Positions 1 to 9,830 are shown, counted from the first letter of the stretch. The stretch is DNA of 64,000 nt from Lachnoclostridium phytofermentans (GCF_000733755.1 NZ_JPOF01000003.1:558001-622000), one strand, 5' to 3'. The notes: generated from the letters alone by a model not told the origin. Program-made: numbers and translations.

Positions 1-378
1 TTTAATTGCGACTGGTTTCGTGTTAATGTTACAAGTACATGCCGATTCACATGGTGCTGGACATACCCTAGCAGTAAATTCCGGAAAATTATTTGTTTTT
101 AATAATCGACCTAATGCCAGCTCCATATTTCCATGATACAACGCATCGTTCCATTCCGGTATTAAATTACGTAATGGACAGCCGGAAGTCATACCGCCAA
201 TCATCATTCCAGATTGACAAAATGGTACACCACATTCCATACATCTAGCACCCTGCTTTTTTCTTTCTTCCATGGATAGCTGGATATGAAACTCACCAAA
301 GTTTTTTATTCTATCTTTTGGTTTCACAGCAATACTATCCTGTCTTTCATAATCTATAAATCCTGTTGGTTTCCCCAT
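1..378 (-). CDS. gltD: Glutamate synthase small subunit, N-terminal part (runs off window)
   Basis: This is the first 126 codons of the small (beta) subunit of NADPH-dependent glutamate synthase, which feeds NADPH electrons to GltB. The start ATG at 378 is preceded by an AAGGAGG site. The visible part contains the cysteine-rich Fe-S region of the family: CMECGVPFC followed by [12 protein letters not shown], then [11 protein letters not shown], which ligate the two 4Fe-4S clusters. The FAD and NADPH domains lie beyond the window edge. It sits just downstream of gltB in the usual gltB-gltD order. The reading frame is open to base 1. Confidence 0.95.
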   Translation of the reverse strand, partial: MGKPTGFIDYERQDSIAVKPKDRIKNFGEFHIQLSMEERKKQGARCMECGVPFCQSGMMIGGMTSGCPLRNLIPEWNDALYHGNMELALGRLLKTNNFPEFTARVCPAPCESACTCNINTKPVAIK

Positions 379-421
379 CGTATTATCCTCCTTAAAAACA
401 TTACTGATGTAAGCACTGATA

Positions 422-676
422 TCACACTTTCTTTGCATTGGCAAAGAAGGCTTCAATTTGCGCTTGCTCACTGCTAAGTCCTTTTTCTTCCATCTGGACA
501 ATCATTTGGAGCATTCTGCGATAATCATGAGGAATAATTTTCTTAAACTTTGGTAAGTATTCTTTAAAGTTATCTAAAATCATCTTACCCTTTTGAGAAT
601 TTGTATACATCACATGGTCTGCTATCATCTGCTTTAATTCGAGCACATCGTATTTATCGTTTACTGATTCAGACAA
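422..676 (-). CDS. C-terminal tail of GltB displaced into another frame (84 aa)
   Basis: This 84-residue frame begins at a TTG inside the last codons of the gltB reading frame and overlaps it by 8 bases. Its sequence ([18 protein letters not shown], then [13 protein letters not shown]) matches what in other bacteria is the ordinary C-terminal end of GltB, so it is the missing tail and not an independent gene family. The upstream frame stops at a TGA preceded by GTC. Skipping the T of TGA would join the two frames. It could be translated by coupling, by +1 frameshifting, or result from a one-base indel. No separate Shine-Dalgarno is evident. Confidence 0.75.
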   Translation of the reverse strand: MSESVNDKYDVLELKQMIADHVMYTNSQKGKMILDNFKEYLPKFKKIIPHDYRRMLQMIVQMEEKGLSSEQAQIEAFFANAKKV

Positions 677-3600
677 CCATCTGTTTATTTAACTTTTTAT
701 AAAGGTTGCTGTCTTCATCAAGAACATAAGCAATCCCTCCACTCATACCAGCTGCAAAGTTTTTCCCAGTACATCCAAGGACAACAACTCTTCCACCAGT
801 CATGTATTCACAACCATGGTCACCGACACCTTCTACTACTGCAATAGCTCCAGAGTTTCTAACACAAAAGCGTTCTCCCGCAACACCGTTAATATAGACC
901 TTCCCACTGGTTGCTCCATAGAGTGCTACATTTCCAATAATAATATTGTCTTCTGCTCTAAATATGCTGCCCTTTGGTGGATAAACAATTAATTTACCTC
1001 CAGATAAGCCCTTTCCAAAATAATCGTTGCTATCACCAGATAATTCTAAGGTTAAACCACTTGGAATAAATGCTCCAAAGCTTTGCCCACCGCTACCGTT
1101 GCAACGGATTACATACGTATCCTCTTCCAAGGAGTCACCACAGGTTCTCGTTATCTCAGATCCTAAGATAGTTCCAAAGGTACGATCAATATTTGTAATC
1201 GTTACTTCTAGTGTTTTTGGTTCTTTCTTCTCCATGAATGGTTTTAATCTCTTAAGTAATACCCGTTCATCCATGGTCTTTTCCAGTTCAAAATTATAGA
1301 CTTTCTTAGGATCAAACGCATAACTCTTTGTTTTATCAGAATATTTAGAATTAAGAATATTCGATAAATCAATCTTAAGTGCATGAGAATTATCCTTTAA
1401 CTGTCTAGGTTTTAATAAATCTGTGCGCCCAACTAACTCATTAACACTACGAATTCCAAGCTTCGCCATATATTCTCTTAATTCTTGTGCAATAAAGCGC
1501 ATAAAGTTCTCAACGTATTCTGGCTTTCCTTTAAAATTTTTTCTAAGTTCTGGATTCTGAGTTGCTACACCTACTGGACAAGTATCGAGATTACAAACTC
1601 GCATCATGACACAGCCAAGTGTCACTAACGGTGCTGTAGCAAACCCAAATTCTTCTGCTCCTAACAATGCCGCTACTAATACATCACGCCCAGTCATTAA
1701 CTTACCATCCGTTTCAATTACAACACGAGTACGAAGTCCATTCGCAATTAGGTTCTGGTGTGTTTCTGCAAGCCCAAGCTCCCATGGCAATCCAGCGTTG
1801 TAAATAGAGTTTCTTGGCGCTGCACCAGTTCCTCCATCAAAACCTGAAATTAAGATTACACCTGCACCAGCTTTTGCAACACCTGCTGCTACCGTACCAA
1901 CACCAGCTTCTGATACTAATTTTACAGAAATTCTAGCCTCTTTATTCGCATTCTTAAGGTCATAAATTAACTGAGCCAAATCTTCAATCGAGTAGATATC
2001 ATGATGTGGGGGTGGTGAAATTAACCCAACTCCTGGGGTTGAATGTCTGGTTTTTGCTACCCAAGGATAAACTTTCTCTGCTGGAAGCTGACCACCTTCC
2101 CCTGGTTTCGCCCCTTGCGCCATCTTAATCTGTATTTCCTTCGCACTGACTAAGTAACGTGAGGTAACACCAAACCTTCCAGATGCTACCTGCTTAATTG
2201 AAGAACAGCGATTGATACCATCCTTCCCAAGAGTTAATCTCTCTAAGCTTTCTCCACCCTCCCCGCTGTTTGATTTTCCACCCAGTCGGTTCATTGCAAT
2301 CGCAAGTGTCTCATGAGCTTCTTGTGAAATCGAACCATAGGACATCGCACCTGTCTTAAAACGTTTCACTATTTCTTCTACACTCTCCACTTCTTCTATT
2401 TTTAATCCAGATTCCGGATAGTTAAAGTCTAGCAAACCACGAAGATTGATCCCCATCTCCTCCTCTGTGATTGCCTTGGTATACTGCTTGAATACTTTGT
2501 AATCTCCAGTTCTTGTGGAGTGTTGTAATAAATGTATGGTCTGTGGATTATATAAGTGCTCCTCTTTGTTACTACGGTATTTATGACTACCGGAGCTTTC
2601 TAAAGATAACTCTACAGAAAGTCCAAGTGGATCAAATGCCTTTGTATGAAGTTCATCTACCTGATGTTCAATATCCTTAAGGGTTATTCCACCAATTCGA
2701 CTTACGGTATCAGGGAAATATTTTTCCATAATATCTTCTACTACACCGATTGCTTCAAATATCTTAGAACCTTGATAAGACTGAATCGTTGAAATTCCCA
2801 TCTTAGAGGCAATCTTTACAATACCGTGTAAGATTGCACTGTTATAATCATCCACTGCTGCATAATAATCTTTGTCTAGCAGATGTTCATCGATCATCTG
2901 ACGAATACTTAATTGGGCAAGATAAGGATTGACTGCACAAGCTCCATATCCAAGTAAGGTAGCAAAATGATGTACTTCTCTAGGCTCTGCACTCTCTAAT
3001 ATCATAGCAACAGAAGTTCTTTTTTTCGTCTTAACCAAATGCTGTTGCATCGCAGCTACTGCTAAAAGTGATGGAATTGCTACGTGATTTTCGTCTACTC
3101 CTCGGTCCGATAAGATTAATACATTAGCTCCATCCTTATACGCACGATCTGCATCTAAAAATAAATGGTCAATCGCTTTTTCCAAGGAAGTATTTTTATA
3201 ATAGGTAATAGGTAATACCGTTACCTTAAATCCATCCACTTTCATATTCTTTATTTTTAGAAGATCAGTGTTTGTTAGGATTGGATTGTTAATCTTTAAT
3301 ACCTTGCAGTTTTCAGGCTTCTCCTCCAAAAGATTACCATCCTCGCCGATATAAACGCTGGTGCAGGTAACGATTTCTTCTCTAATCGCATCAATTGGTG
3401 GATTGGTTACCTGCGCAAAAAGCTGTCTAAAATAATGAAACAGTGGTGGATTTTGTTTACTTAATACAGGAAGAGCACTGTCCGCTCCCATAGCAGATAC
3501 TGGCTCCGAACCGATTGCAGCCATTGGTAAGATGGAAGTCTTAAAATCCTCATAGGTATATCCAAACGCTTTTTGAAGTCTTGATCTTTCTTCGTTTGAA

Positions 3601-4976
3601 TATTCTTCAATTCTTTGATTTGGTATATGTAGTTCTTTTAAGCTCACTAAATTATTATCTAACCATTCTCCGTATGGTTGGCGAGTTGCATAAAGATTCT
3701 TTAGATCCTCATCATCAATAAGACTGCCTTTTACGGTATCTACTAATAACATTTTTCCCGGACGAAGGCGCTCTTTTTTCTTAATTTTCTCTGGTGGAAA
3801 ATCAAGGACACCTACCTCAGAAGATAAGATTAATTGGTCGTCGTCTGTAATATAGTAACGTGACGGACGTAATCCATTTCTGTCAAGTACTGCCCCCATG
3901 ATATCTCCATCACTAAATAGAATGGAAGCAGGACCATCCCAAGGTTCCATCATTGTGGCATAATATTGATAGAAATCACGTTTTTCTTGACTAATACTTA
4001 CATCATTCGCCCATGGCTCTGGGATCGTTATCATAACAGCAAGAGGCAGCTCCATACCACTCATTACAAGGAATTCTAACGTATTATCAAGCATGGCAGA
4101 GTCAGAACCTTCGGTACTTACTACAGGAAGCACTTTATGAAATTCACCATGAAGATATTTAGATTCCATGGTTTCTTCTCTGGCTAACATCTTATCAGCA
4201 TTTCCACGGATCGTATTAATTTCACCATTGTGCACAATAAAGCGGTTTGGATGAGCTCTTTGCCAGCTTGGATTTGTATTTGTACTAAATCTAGAGTGTA
4301 CCACAGCAATGGCGGATTCATAATCCCTAGACTGTAAATCCGCAAAGAAAGACCTTAGCTGCTTCACTAAAAACATTCCCTTATACACAATGGTCCGACT
4401 GGATAATGACACAACATAGGTATTATCATTACTCTGTTCAAAGATACGTCTTGCAATATAGAGTTTTCGGTCAAAATCTAAGCCTTGTTTTACATTCTTT
4501 GGACGTTCTATAAAACCTTGCATGATACAAGGCATACAAGAAAGCGCTTGATGACCTAAAGTTTCTGGATGGATAGGTACCACTCTCCAACCTAAGAATT
4601 TAAGACCTTCCTTTTCTACAATGATTTCAAACATCTTTTTTGCTTGGTTTCTCTTTAGTTCATCTTGTGGGAAAAAGAACATTCCGATTCCATAGTCTCT
4701 TTCCTCACCTAGTTCAATTCCTAATTGCTTGCCTTCTTTTTTAAAAAAGTTATGTGAAATTTGCAGTAAGATTCCAACTCCATCCCCGGTCTTACCTTCT
4801 GCATCTTTTCCTGCCCTATGTTCTAGATTCTCTACAATTTTTAACGCTCCGGCAACTGTACTATGTGTTTTTCTACCTTTGATATCAACAATAGCACCGA
4901 TACCACAGTTATCGTGTTCAAATCTAGGATCATAAAGTCCTTGCCTATGACGCTTTACCTCTTCCTTCCTATCCAT
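669..4976 (-). CDS. gltB: Glutamate synthase large subunit, lacking its last ~80 residues in frame
   Basis: This is the large subunit of NADPH-glutamate synthase (glutamine + 2-oxoglutarate to two glutamates). Domains in order are: class II glutamine amidotransferase with the nucleophile in HDNCGIGAI near the N-terminus, a central domain, the FMN-binding synthase domain with the Fe-S cysteines in CVMMRVCNLDTCPVG, and a C-terminal GxGxG beta-helix ending at about NKQMVV. I chose the ATG at 4976 because AGAGGTAGG precedes it. An ATG at 5030 in the same frame has no good site and would add 18 unconserved residues. The stop at 669-671 comes early: the standard C-terminal tail is found in the next frame. 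gltD follows. Confidence 0.95.
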   Translation of the reverse strand: MDRKEEVKRHRQGLYDPRFEHDNCGIGAIVDIKGRKTHSTVAGALKIVENLEHRAGKDAEGKTGDGVGILLQISHNFFKKEGKQLGIELGEERDYGIGMFFFPQDELKRNQAKKMFEIIVEKEGLKFLGWRVVPIHPETLGHQALSCMPCIMQGFIERPKNVKQGLDFDRKLYIARRIFEQSNDNTYVVSLSSRTIVYKGMFLVKQLRSFFADLQSRDYESAIAVVHSRFSTNTNPSWQRAHPNRFIVHNGEINTIRGNADKMLAREETMESKYLHGEFHKVLPVVSTEGSDSAMLDNTLEFLVMSGMELPLAVMITIPEPWANDVSISQEKRDFYQYYATMMEPWDGPASILFSDGDIMGAVLDRNGLRPSRYYITDDDQLILSSEVGVLDFPPEKIKKKERLRPGKMLLVDTVKGSLIDDEDLKNLYATRQPYGEWLDNNLVSLKELHIPNQRIEEYSNEERSRLQKAFGYTYEDFKTSILPMAAIGSEPVSAMGADSALPVLSKQNPPLFHYFRQLFAQVTNPPIDAIREEIVTCTSVYIGEDGNLLEEKPENCKVLKINNPILTNTDLLKIKNMKVDGFKVTVLPITYYKNTSLEKAIDHLFLDADRAYKDGANVLILSDRGVDENHVAIPSLLAVAAMQQHLVKTKKRTSVAMILESAEPREVHHFATLLGYGACAVNPYLAQLSIRQMIDEHLLDKDYYAAVDDYNSAILHGIVKIASKMGISTIQSYQGSKIFEAIGVVEDIMEKYFPDTVSRIGGITLKDIEHQVDELHTKAFDPLGLSVELSLESSGSHKYRSNKEEHLYNPQTIHLLQHSTRTGDYKVFKQYTKAITEEEMGINLRGLLDFNYPESGLKIEEVESVEEIVKRFKTGAMSYGSISQEAHETLAIAMNRLGGKSNSGEGGESLERLTLGKDGINRCSSIKQVASGRFGVTSRYLVSAKEIQIKMAQGAKPGEGGQLPAEKVYPWVAKTRHSTPGVGLISPPPHHDIYSIEDLAQLIYDLKNANKEARISVKLVSEAGVGTVAAGVAKAGAGVILISGFDGGTGAAPRNSIYNAGLPWELGLAETHQNLIANGLRTRVVIETDGKLMTGRDVLVAALLGAEEFGFATAPLVTLGCVMMRVCNLDTCPVGVATQNPELRKNFKGKPEYVENFMRFIAQELREYMAKLGIRSVNELVGRTDLLKPRQLKDNSHALKIDLSNILNSKYSDKTKSYAFDPKKVYNFELEKTMDERVLLKRLKPFMEKKEPKTLEVTITNIDRTFGTILGSEITRTCGDSLEEDTYVIRCNGSGGQSFGAFIPSGLTLELSGDSNDYFGKGLSGGKLIVYPPKGSIFRAEDNIIIGNVALYGATSGKVYINGVAGERFCVRNSGAIAVVEGVGDHGCEYMTGGRVVVLGCTGKNFAAGMSGGIAYVLDEDSNLYKKLNKQMVV

Positions 4977-5084
4977 CCGAATCCTACCTCTTTTCTTTAT
5001 AGCTTTTGTGTCGATATTTTGAATATCCATATCTATGCTAGAGAAAAAAATAACACAAATATTTCTTTCGCACTTACATCCCGA

Positions 5085-5131
5085 TAAAAAAAGAAGGCGC
5101 TCTCACTGCTTAATTGCAATAAGAACGCCTT
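5085..5131 (-). terminator. Terminator-like hairpin in the gltB leader
   Basis: On the minus strand AAGGCG (5131-5126) pairs with CGCCTT (5099-5094) and is followed by a T-rich run. The hairpin starts only about 10 nt after the predicted gltB transcription start and ~110 nt before the chosen start codon. It therefore lies inside the leader and may act as an attenuator. No known riboswitch class was recognised. Confidence 0.55.
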
Positions 5132-5144
5132 TGTTCGTAAAAGG

Positions 5145-5173
5145 ATAATATCACAGGTTTTCTCATTACGCAA
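5145..5173 (-). promoter_or_regulatory. gltB promoter
   Basis: Minus strand -35 TTGCGT (5173-5168), 17-bp spacer, -10 TATTAT (5150-5145). The gap between gltB and the divergent gene at 5368 also holds the leader hairpin. Nothing else was recognised in it. Confidence 0.6.
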
Positions 5174-5367
5174 TACTTTTTTTATTCATTTCCAGTTTTT
5201 TATAATGTTTTAACTCTCTTAACGTCTTCTTACTGGTCTTATATAATCTCAGCTTTTATCCGATATAACAATTACCAATAGGTAGGCTTTTATGTATCTT
5301 ACTTGTTATAAAAGAAAGCATAACTCATATCGTTTCTTATATAAAAATACTGCAAAGGAGTAGCCTT

Positions 5368-7044
5368 ATGGACTATCAATCAATCACATCATCTAATTTC
5401 ATCGGAGTAAGCCAATCTACTACTCTGACTGCTTCCAAAACGCCAAGTGAAGAAACAGAGGGTAAAGTCACGGTACCCACTGCCTCGGATAGTTTATCCC
5501 AAGCAACTTCTTCCCAAAAGACCTATGACTCGAATTATACAATAGAGAAAGCCCTTATGGAGGCTTCACTTCCTAAAACAGAACGTAACATTCATATTGT
5601 ACAGGAATTACTACGACAAGAACTATCTATTAATAAATATAGTATTCTGGACATCTTGAAATTATCTGCAACTTTTCGAGAAACCTCGATTGAAACCTTA
5701 ATTCTTATGAAAAAGCTAGAACTACCAATCACACAGCAGACAATCAACCAGATGGAATCCTTCCAAAATAACAATCATTCGATTCTTTCTCAGTCACAGC
5801 ATTTGATTGATTCCTTCCTTGGTTTTATATCAGAAGAATCTGCTCTATCAGAAGGATTTCACCATGAGTTATTATCTCTTTTCCTAAATGATAAGGTAGA
5901 ACATTCTATTCCATATCAATCTCTTTTATCCACTCATTTTTCAAATGAAGAGATGCAGCAGCTAACTCACTCGTTAACATCCATGGATATACCAGAACAG
6001 GTAGTAAAACACTTAACTGATCCTTCTATTACAGTTTCTGAATTTCGTGAATTAATAGTTAAAGCCGCTAATGATAACAATTTAAACCTTATTGATCACC
6101 CGGAATTAAAGCAGTTGTTATCGAATACACCAGAAATAAATACCAATGTAACCTTACTAAGTGATGTATTATCAAAAAATGAGCAGGAGAATCTCTTTTT
6201 GTTGTTATCTAATGTCTTACCAAAAGAGGTATTAGCTTCTCTTAAAGATAGCAATGATTCCATTTATAACTTTAATGATTCTATCACCAACTTAATGAAA
6301 CAGCTTCTGGATTCTGGTAATATGACCTCCCTACAAAATGAAGATTCTTTGTCAATTACATTGTCGCAGGGAAATAATATACCACCTTCCTTCAATGCGC
6401 TTTTAAAGTCACCAGAATATCAGAAGTTGATAAAATCTGAGTTGCTCTCAAAACTTACTCTTGAGCTAAAAGACTTTACAAAAAAAGAAGGGCCTACAGA
6501 GTTTTATCGTAAGTTAACTCATGACCTAGAAAGCCTATTGACATTTTTTGAGAGAAATGAAGCAAATACAAACTCTGAAGCTTTTCATCAAGCCAAAGAA
6601 CAGACTCAGTATCTAAGGGATCAGATTGATTTTATGAAATCGGTCAATCAATTTCTCGGTTACGTACAATTGCCTGTTAAACTTACAAAAGACTTAACGA
6701 ATAGTGAACTTTTCTTTTATACAAAGAGACGACAAAAAAAGGAAGGAGAAGAAAACCTTCATGTTTTATTACATTTATCTATGACTCATTTAGGAGAAAT
6801 GGACATCCATCTTAGATTGCGAAACAAAACCGTTCATGCTACCCTAAGTATGGAACGAGAAGAGTCCCTTTATTTAGTCAGTACTCATATCAATCAACTA
6901 TCAGATGCCTTAATAGAAATGGGTTACGGTCTTACCTATGAATTTGAAGAAATGAAGAAGAAACAAACCCCTATGGATCGCCTGTTATTAAAAGAAGAGG
7001 AAGATATCCTATACCGCTGCTATACTTTTGATACGAAAGCATAA
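5368..7044 (+). CDS. FliK-like flagellar hook-length control protein
   Basis: This 558-aa cytoplasmic protein has no signal peptide or membrane segment. The first ~60 residues are Ser/Thr-rich and low in complexity, the middle is helical, and residues ~430-535 resemble the Flg_hook domain of FliK (HLSMTHLGEMDIHLRLR, then INQLSDALIEMGYGLTYEFE). FliK-type proteins set flagellar hook length and switch export specificity. No other flagellar gene is adjacent, so it may be a stand-alone paralogue instead of the true hook ruler. AAGGAG lies at good spacing before the ATG. Confidence 0.6.
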   Translation: MDYQSITSSNFIGVSQSTTLTASKTPSEETEGKVTVPTASDSLSQATSSQKTYDSNYTIEKALMEASLPKTERNIHIVQELLRQELSINKYSILDILKLSATFRETSIETLILMKKLELPITQQTINQMESFQNNNHSILSQSQHLIDSFLGFISEESALSEGFHHELLSLFLNDKVEHSIPYQSLLSTHFSNEEMQQLTHSLTSMDIPEQVVKHLTDPSITVSEFRELIVKAANDNNLNLIDHPELKQLLSNTPEINTNVTLLSDVLSKNEQENLFLLLSNVLPKEVLASLKDSNDSIYNFNDSITNLMKQLLDSGNMTSLQNEDSLSITLSQGNNIPPSFNALLKSPEYQKLIKSELLSKLTLELKDFTKKEGPTEFYRKLTHDLESLLTFFERNEANTNSEAFHQAKEQTQYLRDQIDFMKSVNQFLGYVQLPVKLTKDLTNSELFFYTKRRQKKEGEENLHVLLHLSMTHLGEMDIHLRLRNKTVHATLSMEREESLYLVSTHINQLSDALIEMGYGLTYEFEEMKKKQTPMDRLLLKEEEDILYRCYTFDTKA

Positions 7045-7054
7045 TTTCCTTAGG

Positions 7055-7083
7055 TTGAATTTATTAAATTTTTATAATATAAT
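7055..7083 (+). promoter_or_regulatory. Promoter with a ~195-nt leader for the TIGR01906 gene
   Basis: TTGAAT (7055-7060), 17-bp spacer, TATAAT (7078-7083). The leader to the ATG at 7286 is long and contains a GTTGAA/TTCAAC hairpin around 7217-7243 and a GC-rich GCGCCGG just before the ribosome site. I could not match it to a known riboswitch. Confidence 0.6.
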
Positions 7084-7285
7084 GTGTTTATCTATGTAGG
7101 TAAAATAAGAGAAGGAACATACCTTAGTAAGCATAGTACGCAGCTAATTTATCTTTCTACTAAAAAGAGTAACATATTATATTGGTGCTAGTATAAATAA
7201 TATACACAGGAAGCTTGGTTGAAATAACAAATTTGTTCAACTTACGGTTATAGAAAAAATCGAAAGCGCCGGAATTGAGGTTAGT

Positions 7286-7993
7286 ATGAATAAGTATACG
7301 AGACGAAGCCAAAAAGAGAATGAGAATTTAATTTTAGATATCGGTATCGGTGTAGTATGGACCTTATTTTTTATTTCCTTGGGTCTTATCCTCGCAATCA
7401 ATTTAAGACCGCTATATTATGCAAACATTCACTGGTTTGATTTAGATAAAACCTCGGGACTTTCTATCAATGAGATAAAAGCAAATTATAATGCACTGAT
7501 AGATTATTGTTCACCTCTTTATCATGGGGTGTTAAAGTTTCCATCCTTAAGGACCTCTGTTTCCGGCTTATCTCATTTTGAAGAAGTCAAAGTAATATTT
7601 AATTTATTTTATATTACTTTTCTTATTAGTACTCTTTTCCTTATTGGTGTTATTGTATGGAAGAAAAAGCAAAATAAATACCGTTATTTAAAGGTATCTT
7701 CTATCACAGCCATAGTACTACCGATTATTACGTTAATAGGCTGTTCGATTGACTTTGAGACTGCTTTTGTTATCTTCCATAAAATATTTTTTCGAAATGA
7801 TGACTGGCTTTTTGATCCTTATACTGACCCAATCATCACCCTGTTGCCAGAAATGTTTTTCTTACAATGTGCATTGATTATCATATTCGTTGTATTAGTT
7901 GGTAGCCTTATTCTGTTTCTTTGCTACCGCCATCAAAAAAAGAAAAACTATATTACACCGCTTTTAAAACCAAAAATGAACTACTATTATTAG
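7286..7993 (+). CDS. TIGR01906/DUF1461-family integral membrane protein
   Basis: This 235-aa protein has four predicted membrane segments: residues ~17-40, ~110-128, ~137-155 and ~190-215. The extracytoplasmic loop between the first two has the family hallmarks NYNALIDYCSPL and SGLSHFEEVKVIF. The family is widespread in Firmicutes and has no established function. GAGG lies 5 nt before the ATG. The gene has its own promoter and ends at a strong terminator facing the convergent lipoprotein gene. Confidence 0.7.
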   Translation: MNKYTRRSQKENENLILDIGIGVVWTLFFISLGLILAINLRPLYYANIHWFDLDKTSGLSINEIKANYNALIDYCSPLYHGVLKFPSLRTSVSGLSHFEEVKVIFNLFYITFLISTLFLIGVIVWKKKQNKYRYLKVSSITAIVLPIITLIGCSIDFETAFVIFHKIFFRNDDWLFDPYTDPIITLLPEMFFLQCALIIIFVVLVGSLILFLCYRHQKKKNYITPLLKPKMNYYY

Positions 7994-8058
7994 TTTTTTT
8001 ATCTCCTAGATTGTAGAATATCTTTCAATAAAGTAATTAATTTACATATAAAACACAA

Positions 8059-8123
8059 GGCACCTACTTAATAACTATCTTATTATTATTTAATAAAGAT
8101 AATTATTAAGTAGGTGCCATTTT
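8059..8123. terminator. Bidirectional terminator between convergent genes
   Basis: A perfect 16-bp inverted repeat, GGCACCTACTTAATAA (8059-8074) with its complement at 8103-8118. It is T-rich on the plus side and serves the convergent genes ending at 7993 and 8142. Confidence 0.85.
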
Positions 8124-8141
8124 TATATCTTTAAATTTATT

Positions 8142-9830
8142 TTAAAACCAATATCGATCCATAGTGTATTTATAAACTTTATAAAAAGATTTTTCATTTC
8201 CTATCTGATATGTCGCTACGATATTTCCTTTATCATCATATTCAAAAAATTGTTTTTCTGCATCAAAAGATAAGATAATATGATTTCCATAAAGCATGGA
8301 ACTACATTGACCCTTATGATATGGAAAAATGACCTTTTGCATTAAGCGATATCGGTTCTGGCTTTCCTCCACAAGATATTTATAAAAAACAGAATACTTC
8401 GTATTATTCGTAACATCCATGTTTTCGTAATTAATAAATGATAAATAAATCTGACCTGCACCTAACTTTCGATTGGTTCCAGCATACATGCTGTCAATAG
8501 AATTCTTTGAAGTCTTCTCTCCCGATTCTGACAAAAGAAAGGATTCATATTCACTACTATTCCATTTTTTATCTTCACTGATAATCCAACGAACAACAGG
8601 CCCCGTATATAAGTTATTAATACGTATTATCATAGATAACTCTCTCGAGCAAACTAAAATATCTTTTCCGTCTAATATTTGAATACTAGTTAGATCAAGC
8701 CAATCCTTTCTATCTCCTTCTTCTGTTTTAACGTTCGCTTTTCCTTTCGATAGCAAAGTTTCAAAATTAATAATATCTTTCCATTCACCTTTTGCTATAT
8801 CAAGCCCTACACCTCTGCTTATCATCGAACTTTCATCGGTATTAGCTAAAAATATTACTTTATTATTTACTTCATCGTATTCACAATCATAAAGTTTTCC
8901 ATCGCCATTCCAAGTATATCGATTGGTTACATTTCCAAGGTTATTCACTAAAACATATTCATTTTCTTTGATTGCATAAAAAATCTCATTTTTAACCTGA
9001 AGAACTTTAGGATTCTCACTTTGATACTTTGTTGGGATATTTGCTCTTAACACACCGTGATTATCGTAAAATAAAAAACTAGAATTTACTCCATCTTTAT
9101 GAAAAAAGGAAAATAAACCTCTTGTAAAGGTTAGTTTTTCTCCATATTGCGTATTTAGTTTTGTTTCTATTGCATGAGTGGATGTGATATCAAAATAGTA
9201 TGCCTTTTGGCTTATCACTGTTCCATTTAAGTCGGTAATTCTTAACACTATTTTATTTCTTTGACCATCCATAAGGCCTATGATTTGACCTTCTACTTCT
9301 GTTCCAATGGTACGATTAATATAAAGGTTCTCTCCAAAGTCTGGTATCGATTCCGTAGGAACTGATATGATATAGCTTATTCTAACCTTTTGCGACGGTG
9401 AACCTACATAAACATACAATCCATCTGAATTGGTTCCAAATGGATTTTGTATAAATAAAGGATTTTCTATGGTATAAACTTTACTTTCTTTTACTGTCTT
9501 TAGTTGTTTTAAAGCTCCTTCTTGGTATGCAGAAGAATAAACATCATCACCTCTTACTGTTGATGATTCCAAAATCATTGCTTCAAACTCTTTGGCAGAA
9601 TAAAATGTATAAGAATTCTCTACCGCATTTGTTGCATTTTCTTCCTTATACGTATTTTCATAAGGCAATTCCACCTTATTACCAAATCCCCATATATTAT
9701 TTCCTTGCTCAGGACCTTCTACATAACGTTTATTACAGCCATAGGAGAGCAATGCAAATGAACCAACGAGTAAAACTATCATACAACGGTTATAATAAAA
9801 TAATCCTTTCACACCGCGAAAATGAAACAT
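8142..9830 (-). CDS. Arylsulfotransferase-like lipoprotein with degenerate active site
   Basis: This 562-aa protein has an N-terminal export signal and a lipobox-like LLSYGC (Cys32). An N-terminal beta domain (IENPLFIQNPFGTNSDGLYVY, ~120-210) and a propeller-like C-terminal region match the layout of bacterial aryl-sulfate sulfotransferases (ASST). The conserved core appears as DWLDLTSIQI...VCSRELSMIIRI (376-403). In active ASSTs the first segment reads W-x-H-x-N. Here these positions are Asp379 and Thr381, and the catalytic QHD motif further on is also absent. Only the Arg of SSR (Arg396) is kept. Catalysis is therefore doubtful and a binding role is possible. AGGAGG precedes the ATG. It follows a small membrane-peptide ORF in one operon. 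Confidence 0.55.
   Translation of the reverse strand: MFHFRGVKGLFYYNRCMIVLLVGSFALLSYGCNKRYVEGPEQGNNIWGFGNKVELPYENTYKEENATNAVENSYTFYSAKEFEAMILESSTVRGDDVYSSAYQEGALKQLKTVKESKVYTIENPLFIQNPFGTNSDGLYVYVGSPSQKVRISYIISVPTESIPDFGENLYINRTIGTEVEGQIIGLMDGQRNKIVLRITDLNGTVISQKAYYFDITSTHAIETKLNTQYGEKLTFTRGLFSFFHKDGVNSSFLFYDNHGVLRANIPTKYQSENPKVLQVKNEIFYAIKENEYVLVNNLGNVTNRYTWNGDGKLYDCEYDEVNNKVIFLANTDESSMISRGVGLDIAKGEWKDIINFETLLSKGKANVKTEEGDRKDWLDLTSIQILDGKDILVCSRELSMIIRINNLYTGPVVRWIISEDKKWNSSEYESFLLSESGEKTSKNSIDSMYAGTNRKLGAGQIYLSFINYENMDVTNNTKYSVFYKYLVEESQNRYRLMQKVIFPYHKGQCSSMLYGNHIILSFDAEKQFFEYDDKGNIVATYQIGNEKSFYKVYKYTMDRYWF

Noticed and set aside
4977-5030. Upstream ATG for gltB at 5030
   Set aside because: No Shine-Dalgarno, and the extra 18 residues are not conserved. 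The ATG at 4976 has AGAGGTAGG.
7090-7285. Known c-di-GMP or ydaO-type riboswitch
   Set aside because: The conserved core sequences of these classes are missing, and the GCGCCGG resemblance is too short.
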